Counted from the first letter of the stretch, positions 38,661 through 44,155 are shown. The stretch: 64,000 bases of DNA from Acanthosepion lycidas (GCA_963932145.1 OZ010581.1:85047968-85111967), one strand, 5' to 3'. Notes: generated by a model from the letters alone, not told the origin. Program-made: numbers and translations.

Positions 38661-41600
38661 CAATAATTTGTTGATTCAAAATTGTTTTTCCTGATTGTAC
38701 TGATGTTCATGAAATTTAAATTTAATTTATTTTTTTTAAAGTCCTCTTTGGATGAAGCAACAGACCCATGGGGTGTGAAGGTTGAAAGAGTTGAAGTGTA
38801 AGTATGATTGAATTTTGAAAGTTTATGCTATTTCTCTTATCTTTTAGAGCATTATTAGTACACTAATAATTGTGCAACAAATATGGTTATAAAATATAAT
38901 AATTCTTTTTCTCATTCTGTAAAAAAAAAAACAATTGTGTGTTTGTATAATATATACTTTATAAGATTAACCTCACTTTTTACAGTCCCTCATAATTTGT
39001 CTTTATAGTCTTAACAGTTGGTAAAATTGTTTGTAAATTCTTATTAAATTGTCAGCATTGAGTTTTAGGGAGGAATTCATGTGTTGAATTGTGCTGAATA
39101 AATTTTGCTGTATGAATCCTATTGAAAACACATCATTCAATACAAAGATATCAATCTTTGTTTTCCACTTAATTCAGTACAAATTATTTCTGCTTACTCT
39201 GATGATTATGAATAGAAAGAAATGAAGTTTTTTCTTTTTTATTTAAGATATATCGAAGGTTTATCCTGATCTTTGTTGTACTTCATGGTTGACACTAGCA
39301 TGAATTATGTCAGTACCTGATTCAGAATTTTTTTAAGAATTAAAAAAAAAACTGCTAGTGTTTCTTCGCTTGCAGAAAAGATGTTCGTCTGCCTGTTCAG
39401 TTGCAAAGAGCCATGGCTGCTGAAGCTGAAGCCACTCGTGAGGCTCGGGCTAAGGTAAGCTACCCCTACCCTAATCATTTACTTAAAGAAAACATGTAAT
39501 ATCAGGTGACAACTACTCAACTTGGAAAATGACGTAATATTGTTATAAATTGGTATTATTGGTAAGTAGTAAATTAAAATAACTGTAAAGGACCAAGTGC
39601 TTAAAATAAATGTCATTATTATTTATTCATTTATGTTCAATGCAGAAAGTATATAACTTAATTCCACATAGCTGTGTTGACTACATATTATATTTAACAC
39701 ATAATTTAATAAAACATGGTCAATCTATTAATTTTCTAAGATAACATGTCCATGTAAATGTAAATCTAAAATCCTGTACATACCAACTTTTCACAATATT
39801 GTATCTGAGTTCACTTGATAAACAGTACAAATATTATTATTTTCCAGCTGAATGGATTGATGGGAAAAAGGAAATAATAAACAGTTATATTTTTAAAAGT
39901 ATCCTTAAGGAGATAGCATGATTAACCTTTTGATATCTTTTTGAAATAATTTTTTGTCATCTAACAAATTGACTTAGTAGAACTGCGCAAATCTAATTCT
40001 ATGTATCTTTACAGTATATTTTTACTCTCCTTTATCACTTTCATTGTTAAATATCAAGAAAAATAATATATTCTTGCAAATCATTGGATAAATTTTGTGA
40101 CATCCCATTTAACAATTACCATTAGTTTATTTTATTCATATAAATTTTATAAAACTAATTTAGGATATACATGTTGTATAACCAATGCAGTGAGAATAGC
40201 CCTGCACTGATAAACAGTTGTCAATAATTGCAACAGTCTACTACATTAGTTTTTATTATGACCTTTTTTTCTAGCCATGTCCATAGCCATCTACAGTGAA
40301 CACATGATAGTCTGAACAATGTAAATAGTGTACATGTGGGCAAATTGACCAAGAAATCTGTTAACATGCAAATAGCAAAAGATTCCCTACACGTATGTTA
40401 AAAGGAAAATCATGGAATTTATAAGGGAAGAATGGCAAACAGAATGAGATACTAATCAACATAATAAACTCTATGAACACCAACCAAAAGTAATTTCAAA
40501 AATAAAAGTCAATAACTGGCTGAAAGAAACCATGCTAACCTGAATTCAAATTGGACATACAAGATTAACCAACATACGCTTGCTCAGACGACAAGAAATG
40601 CCCAAATGCAACTAAGGATAAAACATAGTAATATGATGCAAGAAGTATAGTAAATACACAATAAATAATACCAAGCTCCGAACCTTAAAACATTGTACCA
40701 AAACATAAACACTGCTAAAATTATAGGTTTCTTGAAAGAATCAAGCCTCTACAAAATAATATAAATAAAATCAAACAAAAGAAATTGGACTGTAACAAAG
40801 ATCTTGGAGGGAAAATTGAATAGTAACTACATGCTATGATTAAAAAGAAATGAAAAACGGTTTTGGTATTGAATAACTCACAAGTGTTGATATGCCATTA
40901 AAATCCCCCCCCCCCCACATACACACACACATACACTAGAAATCTCCAAATTTGTATGTGATGGCTCAATTGTAGCTGATTTTCTTTTCATCCACATTAA
41001 GGGTAACCTAAAATAAAGTGGTAAGGCACATTTGTCCATGTTGGTTTTGAGGAAACCAATTTCAGAAGAGCAAAACCAATAGCCTCTGCTATTAAAGAAT
41101 TCATGACTTGATTTAATGGTTCTTCTGACAAAATCTGCACCTCTCATCTTCATTCTCATTGGCATGAGTACTACTATAAACCCAATGTTTGTGAAATTCA
41201 CAAAGAAAACATTGTATAATTCTATCATCAGCACCCAGTGGCTTTTTTTTTTTTTTTTTCCTCCTCCTATTTTTCCTTGATAATCTATATAACTATAATT
41301 AACTTCTATTATTGCCCATGGTTATGTCTGTTGTGAAGAACTTCAGCCTCCATATCTGGTATATTCTTCATTAAGGTTTTGGTACAATCACTTCCAGGAA
41401 CAACCACAACCCCCTCGCTCTTCATAAATAGTTTCTTCAGCGTTTGCCTCATGTCATTTCTGGTGTTGTCGATAATGTTAATTGGAAGTGTATATCACTT
41501 GGGTTGCAGCTCTTCAACAACCTACATGAAAGTATGGCATCATGTTGACTAATAAATTATATAAAGTCAACATGATGCCATACTTTCATGTAGGTTGTTG

Positions 41601-42740
41601 AAAATTTAAAATTGAAACATAGAAGAATACTTAAATGCTTTTGATAAACTATATAAACTATGAGAAAAGCATTTAAGTATTCTTCACTGTTTCCATTGTG
41701 ATTCCATTTTAAATTTTCAAATGCTAAATAAGCATTAAAGCATCTCCAGTTGTTAATCTTGCACATGGTCAAGTTTTTCAATAAGCAACTGGTATCCATT
41801 TTCAGTGCTTATTTCTGGTATGTATTATGCAGATGATGCAATTATTGCTTTGCCAGTTAAATTCAGATTTATTGCAATAGCCAGTTTTTCTCTTTGCAAA
41901 TCTGTATAGTGTCCATAATTCCAAATTTTTTTCCTCTAGGTTTCATAATCCATTTGGCCTTCTTTAAACTCTGGAGGAGTTTTCATCTCACACTTAGATA
42001 TTTTAACTATTCTCTGCTACCAAATGTTATGGTTTACTAGCCAAATACACTCAAATCATCTCTACCTAAATGAATATAAGGAGTTTATTAAATAGGAAGT
42101 GCTAATTTTAATTTGTAGGTGGGCCAGCCTATTATAAAAATATTATATACATTTTTGTTAACTTGAGTTCCTAAATTCAATCCTCATAACATTCATTATT
42201 CAACAATAGCAATTCATAGATAATAAAGAAATTTGTGGAGAACCATGATTGCCTATGACCTGAAAGGATATATTTTTTTAAAAAAATGTATATTTACTGA
42301 TCAGTATACCAAGTAATTGAGTTGTTTTTTAAAATTATGTGACCTGTTAAATGAAATTTATACTCTTAATTTATTTTTTCTATAACATATTCATTCACAA
42401 ACTTTAAATTTGTATTTGTTAAATTTGAAACCTGTAAAATACTTTTAGAGCACTACCTTCAAAACAGTCATTGTAAGGCTGATTACTTTATTAAGTCTTT
42501 AATGCTGCTGTTGTTTTTCTTTTTAAGGTTATTGCTGCTGAGGGAGAACAGCGAGCATCACGTGCTCTGAAAGAAGCAGCTGATGTCATGTGTGAATCTC
42601 ATGTTGCTTTGCAGCTTAGATATTTGCAGACACTAAGTACAATCTCAGCTGAGAAAAATTCTACTATTATTTTCCCTCTGCCAATTGACCTTTTGCAAAA
42701 CTTTGTGTCCAGGCCTTCACCTGATAAAATCCATCTATAA
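7283..42740 (+). CDS. STOM: Stomatin-type Band 7/SPFH membrane protein (seven visible exons)
   Basis: Joining 7283-7392, 14248-14320, 26556-26638, 27000-27203, 38742-38797, 39376-39454 and 42528-42740 gives 818 nt: a split first codon, then 271 residues and TAA. All internal introns are GT-AG and all phases agree. The order is a short acidic start; a Cys in LGFCGTL at the position of stomatin's palmitoylated Cys; a hydrophobic hairpin with the conserved Pro in TLPFSLCL; the SPFH core ([44 protein letters not shown]); the Ala/Glu-rich helix [11 protein letters not shown]...[13 protein letters not shown]; and the oligomerisation and C-terminal end [22 protein letters not shown]. Stomatins are monotopic plasma-membrane proteins that oligomerise in cholesterol-rich domains and modulate ion channels. 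Human stomatin has 288 residues, so perhaps 15-30 N-terminal residues and the start codon are missing upstream. No stop or frameshift breaks it. Podocin/MEC-2/STOML3 paralogues are possible, but the uninterrupted match around the core favours stomatin itself. Confidence 0.95.
7393..9111. other. Intron sequence left of the Ty3-type insertion
   Basis: Stomatin intron. It holds a long poly-T run at about 7811-7841 and no recognised gene. Minus-strand open frames at 7962-8210 and 8726-8917 have no motif I recognise. Confidence 0.5.
9112..9116. repeat. Target-site duplication GTGCC (left)
   Basis: The five bases GTGCC directly precede the left LTR and recur at 13270-13274 directly after the right LTR, as expected for integrase-mediated insertion. 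Confidence 0.93.
9117..9326 (-). repeat. 3' LTR of the Ty3-type element
   Basis: 210 bp, nearly identical to 13060-13269. On the + strand it begins TGTTATGAAAAAGG and ends TTCACCACA. Confidence 0.95.
9483..10607 (-). pseudogene. Integrase region of the Ty3-type element
   Basis: The open frame 10607-9756 carries the end of the zinc-binding module (CQVCSEIKP), then the DDE core: first Asp in [11 protein letters not shown], second in [10 protein letters not shown], and Glu in NGQAERYNG. After it come a C-terminal segment with a basic, LTR-family-typical tail and a short separate frame, 9722-9483, with a proline-rich end (PPPPLL). The catalytic triad is intact. The upstream part of the zinc finger is in another frame, so the domain is not translated from a single frame here. 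The enzyme would insert cDNA into host chromatin. Confidence 0.9.
10608..11280 (-). pseudogene. RNase H region of the Ty3-type pol
   Basis: The frame 11247-10789 starts with the RT connection [10 protein letters not shown] and continues to the RNase H start [14 protein letters not shown] (catalytic Asp in TDAS) and [12 protein letters not shown] (Glu). Past a stop near 10789 the reading continues as FKLITDQKS and, near 10630, [17 protein letters not shown], the usual end of Ty3 RNase H with its Asp. The domain is complete but interrupted. Confidence 0.88.
11281..11719 (-). pseudogene. Reverse transcriptase of the Ty3-type pol
   Basis: Read on the minus strand: [14 protein letters not shown], the catalytic [13 protein letters not shown] (first Asp), then [15 protein letters not shown] and, near 11370, [10 protein letters not shown]. 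The usual YxDD box reads Y-I-D-N here, which is either a family variant or a mutation. TGA stops at 11423-11425 and 11387-11389 interrupt an otherwise continuous frame, and a frameshift lies near 11290. Confidence 0.9.
11720..12421 (-). pseudogene. Zinc knuckle and aspartic protease of the Ty3-type element
   Basis: The frame begins with two knuckle-like motifs, [15 protein letters not shown] and [14 protein letters not shown] (CCHC). The protease site [12 protein letters not shown] (DTG/S) follows. The frame runs on to the RT entry segment [13 protein letters not shown] and ends in a TGA at 11720-11722. The next codons continue the RT in the same frame, so the TGA is probably a point mutation of an Arg codon. 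Confidence 0.9.
12422..13033 (-). pseudogene. Gag capsid region of the Ty3-type element
   Basis: ATG at 13033-13031, 26 bases inside the 5' LTR boundary, opens [18 protein letters not shown]. After a frameshift near 12920 the capsid-like helix region reads [15 protein letters not shown]...[17 protein letters not shown]...[30 protein letters not shown] second frameshift near 12640 shifts the distal part. The gag binds RNA and assembles the particle in intact relatives. Confidence 0.82.
13060..13269 (-). repeat. 5' LTR of the Ty3-type element
   Basis: 210 bp, direct repeat of 9117-9326, TG...CA ended on the + strand. In the element's own orientation this LTR is upstream of gag and would hold its promoter. 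Confidence 0.95.
13270..13274. repeat. Target-site duplication GTGCC (right)
   Basis: Matches 9112-9116 exactly and abuts the LTR end. Confidence 0.93.
13275..14247. other. Intron sequence, nothing recognised
   Basis: AT-rich stomatin intron sequence between the retrotransposon and exon B, ending in a pyrimidine-rich acceptor tract (about 14221-14245). Confidence 0.55.
14248..14320 (+). CDS. STOM: Stomatin exon B: start of SPFH domain
   Basis: Acceptor TTTTCAG at 14241-14247, donor GTAAAT at 14321. Encodes [20 protein letters not shown] and AKGP plus the first base of a Gly codon (phase 1). [12 protein letters not shown] is the most conserved stomatin signature after the membrane hairpin. 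Confidence 0.95.
14897..16129 (+). pseudogene. pogo/Tigger-type transposase relic
   Basis: The N-terminal frame (14897-15097) reads [16 protein letters not shown]...[13 protein letters not shown], a CENP-B/pogo-like helix-turn-helix. The next frame (15159-15506) has [22 protein letters not shown], then [13 protein letters not shown], whose Asp is the first catalytic residue of the DDD core. At about 15670 comes [12 protein letters not shown] (second Asp). [19 protein letters not shown] (third Asp) follows around 15765-15815, and the C-terminal frame ends at 16129 with an acidic tail. Stops and frameshifts separate the four pieces. Pogo transposases cut and paste at TA. I found no clear terminal inverted repeats, though repetitive-looking flank starts near 14635. 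Confidence 0.88.
16130..16849. other. Intron sequence with perfect hairpin and 36-nt poly-T
   Basis: Contains the perfect palindrome at 16268-16304 and a pure T run at about 16509-16544. No gene seen. Confidence 0.6.
16268..16304. repeat. Perfect 18-bp inverted repeat, 1-nt loop
   Basis: The 18-nt arm 16268-16285 (CTTCTATTGCTCAGTCAA) is followed by one T and its exact reverse complement at 16287-16304. It would extrude as a cruciform or fold in RNA. It is not part of a recognised element. Confidence 0.93.
16850..17060 (+). pseudogene. C-terminal fragment of a CR1/Jockey-like LINE reverse transcriptase
   Basis: Translation gives STIHP-stop-IEYW, then [17 protein letters not shown] and, after a frameshift, [10 protein letters not shown] and LFYKYF. 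These are the conserved blocks after the RT palm in this LINE group (TIRPxxEYC, LDKIQRRI, LSHRRNVASL, LFYKYF). The minus-strand LINE at 62560-64000 carries the same blocks, so they are probably the same family. Short and dead. Confidence 0.72.
17061..18639. other. Intron sequence with hairpins and (GT)n
   Basis: Short-loop inverted repeats lie at 17070-17090 (9-bp arms), 17109-17139 (14-bp arms, 3-nt loop) and 17825-17860 (13-bp arms). A (GT)n microsatellite lies at about 18045-18064. The open frame 17352-17729 has no recognisable domain. Confidence 0.5.
17109..17139. repeat. Perfect 14-bp inverted repeat, 3-nt loop
   Basis: Arm GATCCCAGCTAGTC, loop AGA, then its exact reverse complement. 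A second, 9-bp perfect hairpin (17070-17090, loop TAA) lies 18 bases upstream. Confidence 0.92.
18640..19260 (-). pseudogene. mariner/IS630-type transposase relic, internally deleted
   Basis: On the minus strand, 19238-18990 encodes an N-terminal helix-turn-helix: [26 protein letters not shown], typical of a mariner-like group. The sequence then jumps to the C-terminal catalytic half: a [13 protein letters not shown] patch and a [13 protein letters not shown] patch near 18870-18960, then [10 protein letters not shown] near 18810 (last catalytic Asp region). The middle of the catalytic domain, including the first Asp, is missing, and frameshifts occur. Terminal inverted repeats were not identified. 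The family assignment rests on motif memory. Confidence 0.78.
19261..20124. other. Intron sequence, nothing recognised
   Basis: No gene, RNA or repeat recognised in this part of the long stomatin intron. Confidence 0.45.
20125..20870 (-). repeat. LTR-like dispersed repeat, copy A
   Basis: The part 20125-20500 is the reverse-complement counterpart of 26010-26485: shared blocks include AACATACTTGAACCTCT, GCCTGATTGATCTTGTCTAC and GGGTAGGTTAGACTTGAGA. Upstream in its own orientation (20500-20870) it is less AT-rich and carries CATATAAACGAACG near 20790, a possible TATA box. I infer a solo LTR or truncated LTR element. No coding domain was seen, so a SINE-like or other repeat remains possible. 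Confidence 0.6.
20871..22384. other. Intron sequence with degenerate repeats, large hairpin and poly-T
   Basis: A motif like GCCAAAA-TTT-ACA-TGCCACATTGC recurs near 21190, 21425 and 21518, indicating a degraded tandem repeat. The third occurrence runs into the perfect hairpin listed next. A T run lies at about 21781-21805. No gene seen. Confidence 0.55.
21531..21621. repeat. Perfect 43-bp inverted repeat, 5-nt loop
   Basis: The left arm 21531-21573 and right arm 21579-21621 are exact reverse complements, including an A8/T8 stretch next to the loop TGTTA. Just outside, GCCAAAA (left) and TTTTGGC (right) continue the symmetry with an offset of a few bases, as if the right side had lost or never copied a short segment. 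It lies in a stomatin intron and would form a 43-bp perfect RNA duplex. Confidence 0.95.
22385..24405 (-). mobile_element. Non-LTR retrotransposon (RTE/BovB-like LINE) fragment, copy 2
   Basis: This is the longest copy of this family here. From its 5' side at 24405 it gives the linker before the RT ([17 protein letters not shown] near 24100; [14 protein letters not shown] near 24020), a frame at 24025-23732, the RT start [23 protein letters not shown] and [19 protein letters not shown] (23625-23347), fingers and palm in broken frames to about 23000, and the C-terminal part [20 protein letters not shown] (22692-22429). The 3' end near 22385 matches copies at 5030, 42232 and 49011. The endonuclease is absent (5' truncation near 24405). 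Many frameshifts make it inactive. Confidence 0.87.
24425..24770 (+). pseudogene. Jockey-like LINE reverse transcriptase fragment
   Basis: The reading [20 protein letters not shown]...[17 protein letters not shown] matches the RT finger blocks of Jockey-type elements. After a low-complexity Lys insertion it continues as [28 protein letters not shown]. The first catalytic Asp region (FDLEKAYD in intact relatives) is corrupted to LTWKRSM. The copy ends before the catalytic YADD box. It abuts copy 2 of the other LINE head to head. Confidence 0.8.
24771..25689. other. Intron sequence, nothing recognised
   Basis: AT-rich, with no coding or repeat signal that I can name. Confidence 0.45.
25690..26010. 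repeat. Degenerate direct repeat about 230 bp apart
   Basis: Two similar stretches, 25697-25780 and 25925-26010, share TTGATNATG or TTGATGACG, then GTAAAAGTACTGGT, AAGAA and GATATC-TTTTAAGT. The second copy runs straight into the LTR-like repeat B, so this may be its upstream (U3-like) portion, partly duplicated. Confidence 0.65.
26010..26485 (+). repeat. LTR-like dispersed repeat, copy B
   Basis: Opposite orientation to copy A (20125-20870). They share TATATAACAG-GGATAAA, then CATACTTGAACCTCT, then GCCTGATTGATCTTGTCTAC and the following 120 bp. Copy B ends about 70 bp before stomatin exon C. A TTGGTGGCAGCAACTAAGAG stretch near 26370 resembles sequence found next to some LTRs. Class uncertain. 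Confidence 0.62.
26556..26638 (+). CDS. STOM: Stomatin exon C: SPFH core
   Basis: Acceptor TTTAG at 26551-26555, donor GTAAGG at 26639. Completes the split Gly and encodes [20 protein letters not shown] and FDVPPQE, ending in phase 0. VDMRT and FDVPPQE are core stomatin motifs. Confidence 0.95.
27000..27203 (+). CDS. STOM: Stomatin exon D: SPFH core
   Basis: Acceptor TTACAG at 26994-26999, donor GTAATA at 27204; 68 codons in phase 0. Encodes [20 protein letters not shown] and on through [19 protein letters not shown] to SISHLMQ. Intron C-D is only 361 bp, unlike the multi-kilobase introns around it. Confidence 0.95.
27204..29260. other. Intron sequence, mostly unassigned
   Basis: No gene recognised. 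One interrupted inverted repeat is at 28359-28417: outer 9-bp arms and inner 11-bp arms, with a 6-nt bulge on the left side. The frame 27605-27799 has no motif. Confidence 0.45.
29262..29303. repeat. (TA)n(CA)n microsatellite
   Basis: A TA array passes into CACACA and abuts the left end of the Tc1 element. No clear TA target duplication remains on either side of the element. Confidence 0.9.
29302..30245 (-). mobile_element. Tc1-type DNA transposon, internally deleted
   Basis: Terminal inverted repeats of about 27 bp: 29302-29328 (CAGGGGTTGGACAAAATAAT...) and 30218-30245 in reverse, differing at one base in the first eight. On the minus strand, 30100-29852 encodes the bipartite helix-turn-helix [20 protein letters not shown] and [19 protein letters not shown]. 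Then 29898-29623 holds the catalytic start [13 protein letters not shown] and [13 protein letters not shown], where the first DDE Asp (SDESSF in intact relatives) reads Lys/Ser. Beyond GRINSKDYL near 29480 the sequence jumps to the extreme C-terminus ([14 protein letters not shown]), so the second Asp and the Glu are gone. At 944 bp it is non-autonomous. Confidence 0.93.
30246..30786. other. Intron sequence, unassigned
   Basis: No gene recognised. A minus-strand open frame 30794-30504 and a plus frame 30205-30597 overlap each other and lack known motifs. Confidence 0.4.
30787..32008. repeat. 33-bp minisatellite, about 37 units, with a 560-bp higher-order period
   Basis: The unit is TACCATTACTTCCCAATGGG plus CATAGGCAATTGA, 33 bases, with recurring variants (GATACC, CATACC, CATCCC, TGTACT; GGGCATAGG, GGCCATAGG, GACCATAGG). 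The variant TGACCATAGGTAATTC occurs at 30838 and 31398, 560 bp apart and followed by similar variant orders, so a block was duplicated. The unit is a multiple of three and lacks stops in several frames, so 200-residue open frames ([11 protein letters not shown] or [11 protein letters not shown] repeats) exist on both strands. I regard these as non-coding. Confidence 0.97.
32009..32984. other. Intron sequence with (TG)n(TA)n microsatellite
   Basis: A TG/TA array lies at about 32622-32655. Nothing else recognised before the LINE fragment. Confidence 0.5.
32985..33957 (+). mobile_element. LINE fragment with zinc-finger-like C-terminus, internally deleted
   Basis: The frame 33004-33312 reads [20 protein letters not shown], then [21 protein letters not shown] and [15 protein letters not shown], a typical pre-RT segment (G-x-D-G-x-P-x-E). 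Following frames give [14 protein letters not shown] and, after frameshifts, ILPEE. Then the reading jumps to the C-terminal tail [11 protein letters not shown]...KRGVRKG and a finger-like module [20 protein letters not shown]. Further ones follow at 33754-33957: [20 protein letters not shown] with IKRH, and [12 protein letters not shown] with RHC. The RT palm (YADD) is deleted. Zinc fingers at the end of a LINE ORF2 are thought to help nucleic-acid binding. A TG/TA tail at 33959 abuts the 3' end, as is common for RTE-type elements. Confidence 0.85.
33959..34001. repeat. (TG)n(TA)n microsatellite at the LINE 3' end
   Basis: About 24 bases of TG followed by TA, starting two bases after the last LINE codon. 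Probably the microsatellite tail of the retrotransposon. Confidence 0.92.
34002..35279. other. Intron sequence, nothing recognised
   Basis: Purine-rich patches (34140-34260, 34950-35200) and a T run at about 34837-34854. No gene or named repeat seen. Confidence 0.45.
35280..35723. repeat. Possible Tc1-type remnant with terminal-repeat-like ends
   Basis: ATGTATCCAATACTTATGCA with TGTCACTGTA at about 35692-35722 reads, in reverse complement, TACAGTGACATGCATAAGTA then TTGGATACAT, resembling Tc1-family ends (CAGTG...AAAGTATTCGGA). A second similar stretch sits at 35518-35543 in the same orientation. No transposase sequence was identified, so this is tentative. Confidence 0.4.
35714..35965. repeat. 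CA/TA-rich simple-sequence region
   Basis: Interrupted (CA)n and (TA)n tracts, including ACACACACAC at about 35726-35735. Open frames here are low-complexity artefacts. Confidence 0.75.
36000..37165 (-). mobile_element. Penelope-like element fragment with RT and GIY-YIG endonuclease
   Basis: On the minus strand, 37160-36762 holds the end of the [14 protein letters not shown] (catalytic Y-R-D-D), [21 protein letters not shown] and [15 protein letters not shown], a block order typical of Penelope-like RTs. Further on (36480-36000) are the Cys motif [10 protein letters not shown] (linker zinc-binding motif), [20 protein letters not shown] and [16 protein letters not shown], which is the GIY-YIG nuclease with its Arg/His patch (intact members usually have YVGxT). 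Stops and frameshifts interrupt it. These elements insert by target-primed reverse transcription using the GIY-YIG domain. The 5' part of the RT is missing. Confidence 0.85.
37166..37610. other. Intron sequence with perfect hairpin and (TA)n
   Basis: Contains the hairpin at 37247-37294 and a TA array at about 37541-37556. No gene seen. Confidence 0.55.
37247..37294. repeat. Perfect 22-bp inverted repeat, 4-nt loop
   Basis: Left arm 37247-37268 and right arm 37273-37294 are exact reverse complements around the loop AAGG; the arms include TTAGTATTTAATGACTCC. Confidence 0.93.
37611..37705 (+). repeat. tRNA-derived SINE head
   Basis: An A box (GTGGCCAAATTGGTTAAAGG) and, 43 bases on, a B box (GGTTTGAATCC) are in tRNA-like spacing, flanked by CTCCTC and GGAGGA that could pair as an acceptor stem. 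The variable region is long and no clean anticodon loop or CCA context is visible, so a SINE head is more likely than a functional tRNA. It could still carry a polymerase III internal promoter. Confidence 0.72.
37706..38741. other. Intron sequence with microsatellites
   Basis: TA arrays near 37857-37872, CA tracts near 37968-37995, and (TG)n(TA)n at 38589-38658. The frame 38172-38666 runs into the microsatellite and has no domain I recognise. Confidence 0.5.
38589..38658. repeat. (TG)n(TA)n microsatellite
   Basis: TG array followed by a TA array, ending about 85 bp upstream of stomatin exon E. Confidence 0.95.
38742..38797 (+). CDS. STOM: Stomatin exon E
   Basis: Acceptor TTTTTTTAAAG at 38731-38741, a purine-interrupted site; donor GTAAGT at 38798. 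Encodes [18 protein letters not shown] and two bases of a Val codon (phase 2). DPWGxKVERVE is a highly conserved stomatin block. Confidence 0.94.
39376..39454 (+). CDS. STOM: Stomatin exon F: helical segment
   Basis: Acceptor TTGCAG at 39370-39375, donor GTAAGC at 39455. The first base completes Val, then [20 protein letters not shown] and REARAK in phase 0. This is the Ala/Glu-rich helix that follows the SPFH core. Confidence 0.95.
39455..41512. other. Final intron, left part
   Basis: No host gene. A possible RNase H fragment at 40395-40625 is listed separately. C and CA runs lie at about 40904-40933, and a T run at about 41246-41260. Confidence 0.5.
40395..40625 (+). pseudogene. Possible RNase H end of a Jockey/I-type LINE
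   Basis: One frame reads [50 protein letters not shown] and KCN. The block LxIGHTRLT followed by a P-x-C motif is typical of the region after the RNase H domain in Jockey and I LINEs. It has a stop and is short, so the call is modest. Confidence 0.5.
41513..41602. repeat. Perfect 38-bp inverted repeat, 14-nt loop
   Basis: Arms 41513-41550 and 41565-41602 are exact reverse complements (the left arm starts TTCAACAACCTACATGAAAG). It lies in the last stomatin intron, 0.9 kb before the terminal exon. Confidence 0.95.
41600..41718. repeat. Second, nested inverted repeat next to the 38-bp hairpin
   Basis: Outer arms 41600-41612 and 41706-41718 (13 bp, perfect) enclose inner arms 41622-41642 and 41665-41685 (21 bp, perfect, GAAGAATACTTAAATGCTTTT) with a 22-nt loop. 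It starts inside the last bases of the previous hairpin, so two hairpins stand back to back. Confidence 0.93.
42232..42275 (+). repeat. 3' stub of the RTE/BovB-like LINE, copy 4
   Basis: GAGAACCATGATTGCCTATG then ACCTGAAAGGATAT is the reverse-complement match of the 3' ends near 5030, 22385 and 49011, followed by a T/A-rich tail. This copy retains only about 40 bp and, unlike the others, is on the + strand. Confidence 0.78.
42528..42740 (+). CDS. STOM: Stomatin terminal coding exon G
   Basis: Acceptor TTTTAAG at 42521-42527. Encodes [20 protein letters not shown], then [36 protein letters not shown] and a short tail RPSPDKIHL before TAA at 42738-42740. The oligomerisation block and FPLPID are fully conserved. 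Confidence 0.96.
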   Translation, partial: VIAAEGEQRASRALKEAADVMCESHVALQLRYLQTLSTISAEKNSTIIFPLPIDLLQNFVSRPSPDKIHL

Positions 42741-43956
42741 TTGGGAAATTGAATTTTAAAATATTTCCTTTTTGATTATTTTCTTTTATTTTTTAATGAT
42801 TACTTCTTTGTTTGACTATTTTTAAGATATTTTTCATAATTCAATTATTGTTCAACAAAATGTATATCTACTCTTGCTACTACCACAATAGTTATTGTTT
42901 TGGAATGAAAGCACCAATAAGAATTGATATTGATAAACTTTTCTTTCTTTTTTTTTCTTTTTTTGTATTCAGGAAATCTTGGAAAATGGCCTATAGTCAA
43001 GTTATGATATCATAATCCATTACTCGTTGGTTTACTTAGGCTATAGTTTTTATACTTTATTAATTTTAATCAACTAATACATTTACTACAGGGCTTAGTT
43101 ATTTTTGTTAACGTTTTCATACAAATGACAATTAGTCATTATTTATATACCAGATATGCATACAAAATCCATATTAAACAGATTATTAATAATATTGTTG
43201 TGTTTATTATATTTCTTTATTCTTCTTTTCATTCTGATGTTTTTGTAATCAGAGCAAACACTCTTACCATTTATGAATGGAACCAAAGTGTTAAAAGAGG
43301 AGAGAAAAAAAACAGGTGTTGATTTTTCCCATTTGAAAATCCATCTTATTATCTTTGCCTATCTCTCTTGGCATATTTTTTACCAACAAAAGATGAGAAC
43401 AGGTTGATACATTTTTGTTTAATCACTTGAAACTGCTTCGCAAAAATAAAAAGATTAATCTGGGTTAAGTGATGGAAAGAGCAGTTTTTGTTTCATTTAG
43501 AATCTTACATGACTCACTGATTAAAACCAGCTTAATGCAACAATTACACAGTTACATCTGAGTTGAGGCTTATGTCCCATGATAAACATCCATGAATGCA
43601 GAAACCTAAAGGCATGGATGTTATCTACAGCTTTCCATTATTTTCTCTTTGTATATAGGGTGTTTAATCTGGGATGGATTAAACTATTTTAAAGATATTT
43701 TTAAAACTTTGGAAAATTGTTGAAAAAATTGTTTCATGAAGGAATGAAAAGTATAAGTACTAAAAAATGAGAACTGATTTTGATGAATTTTACCAAAAAG
43801 GTTTGCTAGAATTTTCTTTCATAACATAATTAACTCCAAAATATTCACCCAACTTGCAATTATATCCTTACTTTTGTACCCTAATTTTCTAATGCTCTTT
43901 GGAATATTATGTTGTCAATATTACTATCTGATAATTGTGTGTGTACCTCTACCCCC

Positions 43957-44017
<61 letters not shown>
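42741..44017 (+). other. Probable stomatin 3' UTR
   Basis: Sequence downstream of the stop with no further coding signal. The first AATAAA I see is at 43445-43450; others follow at about 45241. The end of the UTR cannot be fixed from sequence. A (CT)n then (TA)n array occupies about 43957-44020. Confidence 0.5.
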
Positions 44018-44025
<8 letters not shown>

Positions 44026-44155
44026 TGAACATAGAAGTCAACACTTAGTCTGTTTCATGCTATATGCAATCGTCAGGCCACATGTGCCTGACGATTGCAT
44101 ATAGCATGAAACAGACTGTCGCCTCTAAGTGTTGACTTCTATGTTCACTTTTATA
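44018..44155. repeat. 138-bp near-perfect hairpin flanked by (TA)n
   Basis: The left arm, about 44018-44079, pairs with about 44086-44155. The inner 31 bp (GTCTGTTTCATGCTATATGC...) and outer 30 bp (TATAAAAGTGAACATAGAAG...) match exactly, separated on the right side only by nine extra bases (TGTCGCCTC, 44117-44125). The apex is ACATGT-like. A TA array leads directly into the left arm; a second TA array lies at about 44230-44268. This could be a foldback transposon or a snap-back duplication. Confidence 0.93.

Noticed and set aside
38172..38666. 164-residue plus-strand frame just upstream of stomatin exon E
   Set aside because: It ends inside a TG/TA microsatellite, matches no stomatin sequence, and has no acceptor or donor in usable phase that I could support.
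40878..41234. 118-residue minus-strand frame
   Set aside because: Its end is low-complexity (Cys/Val and Gly runs from CA and C tracts) and no family is recognisable.
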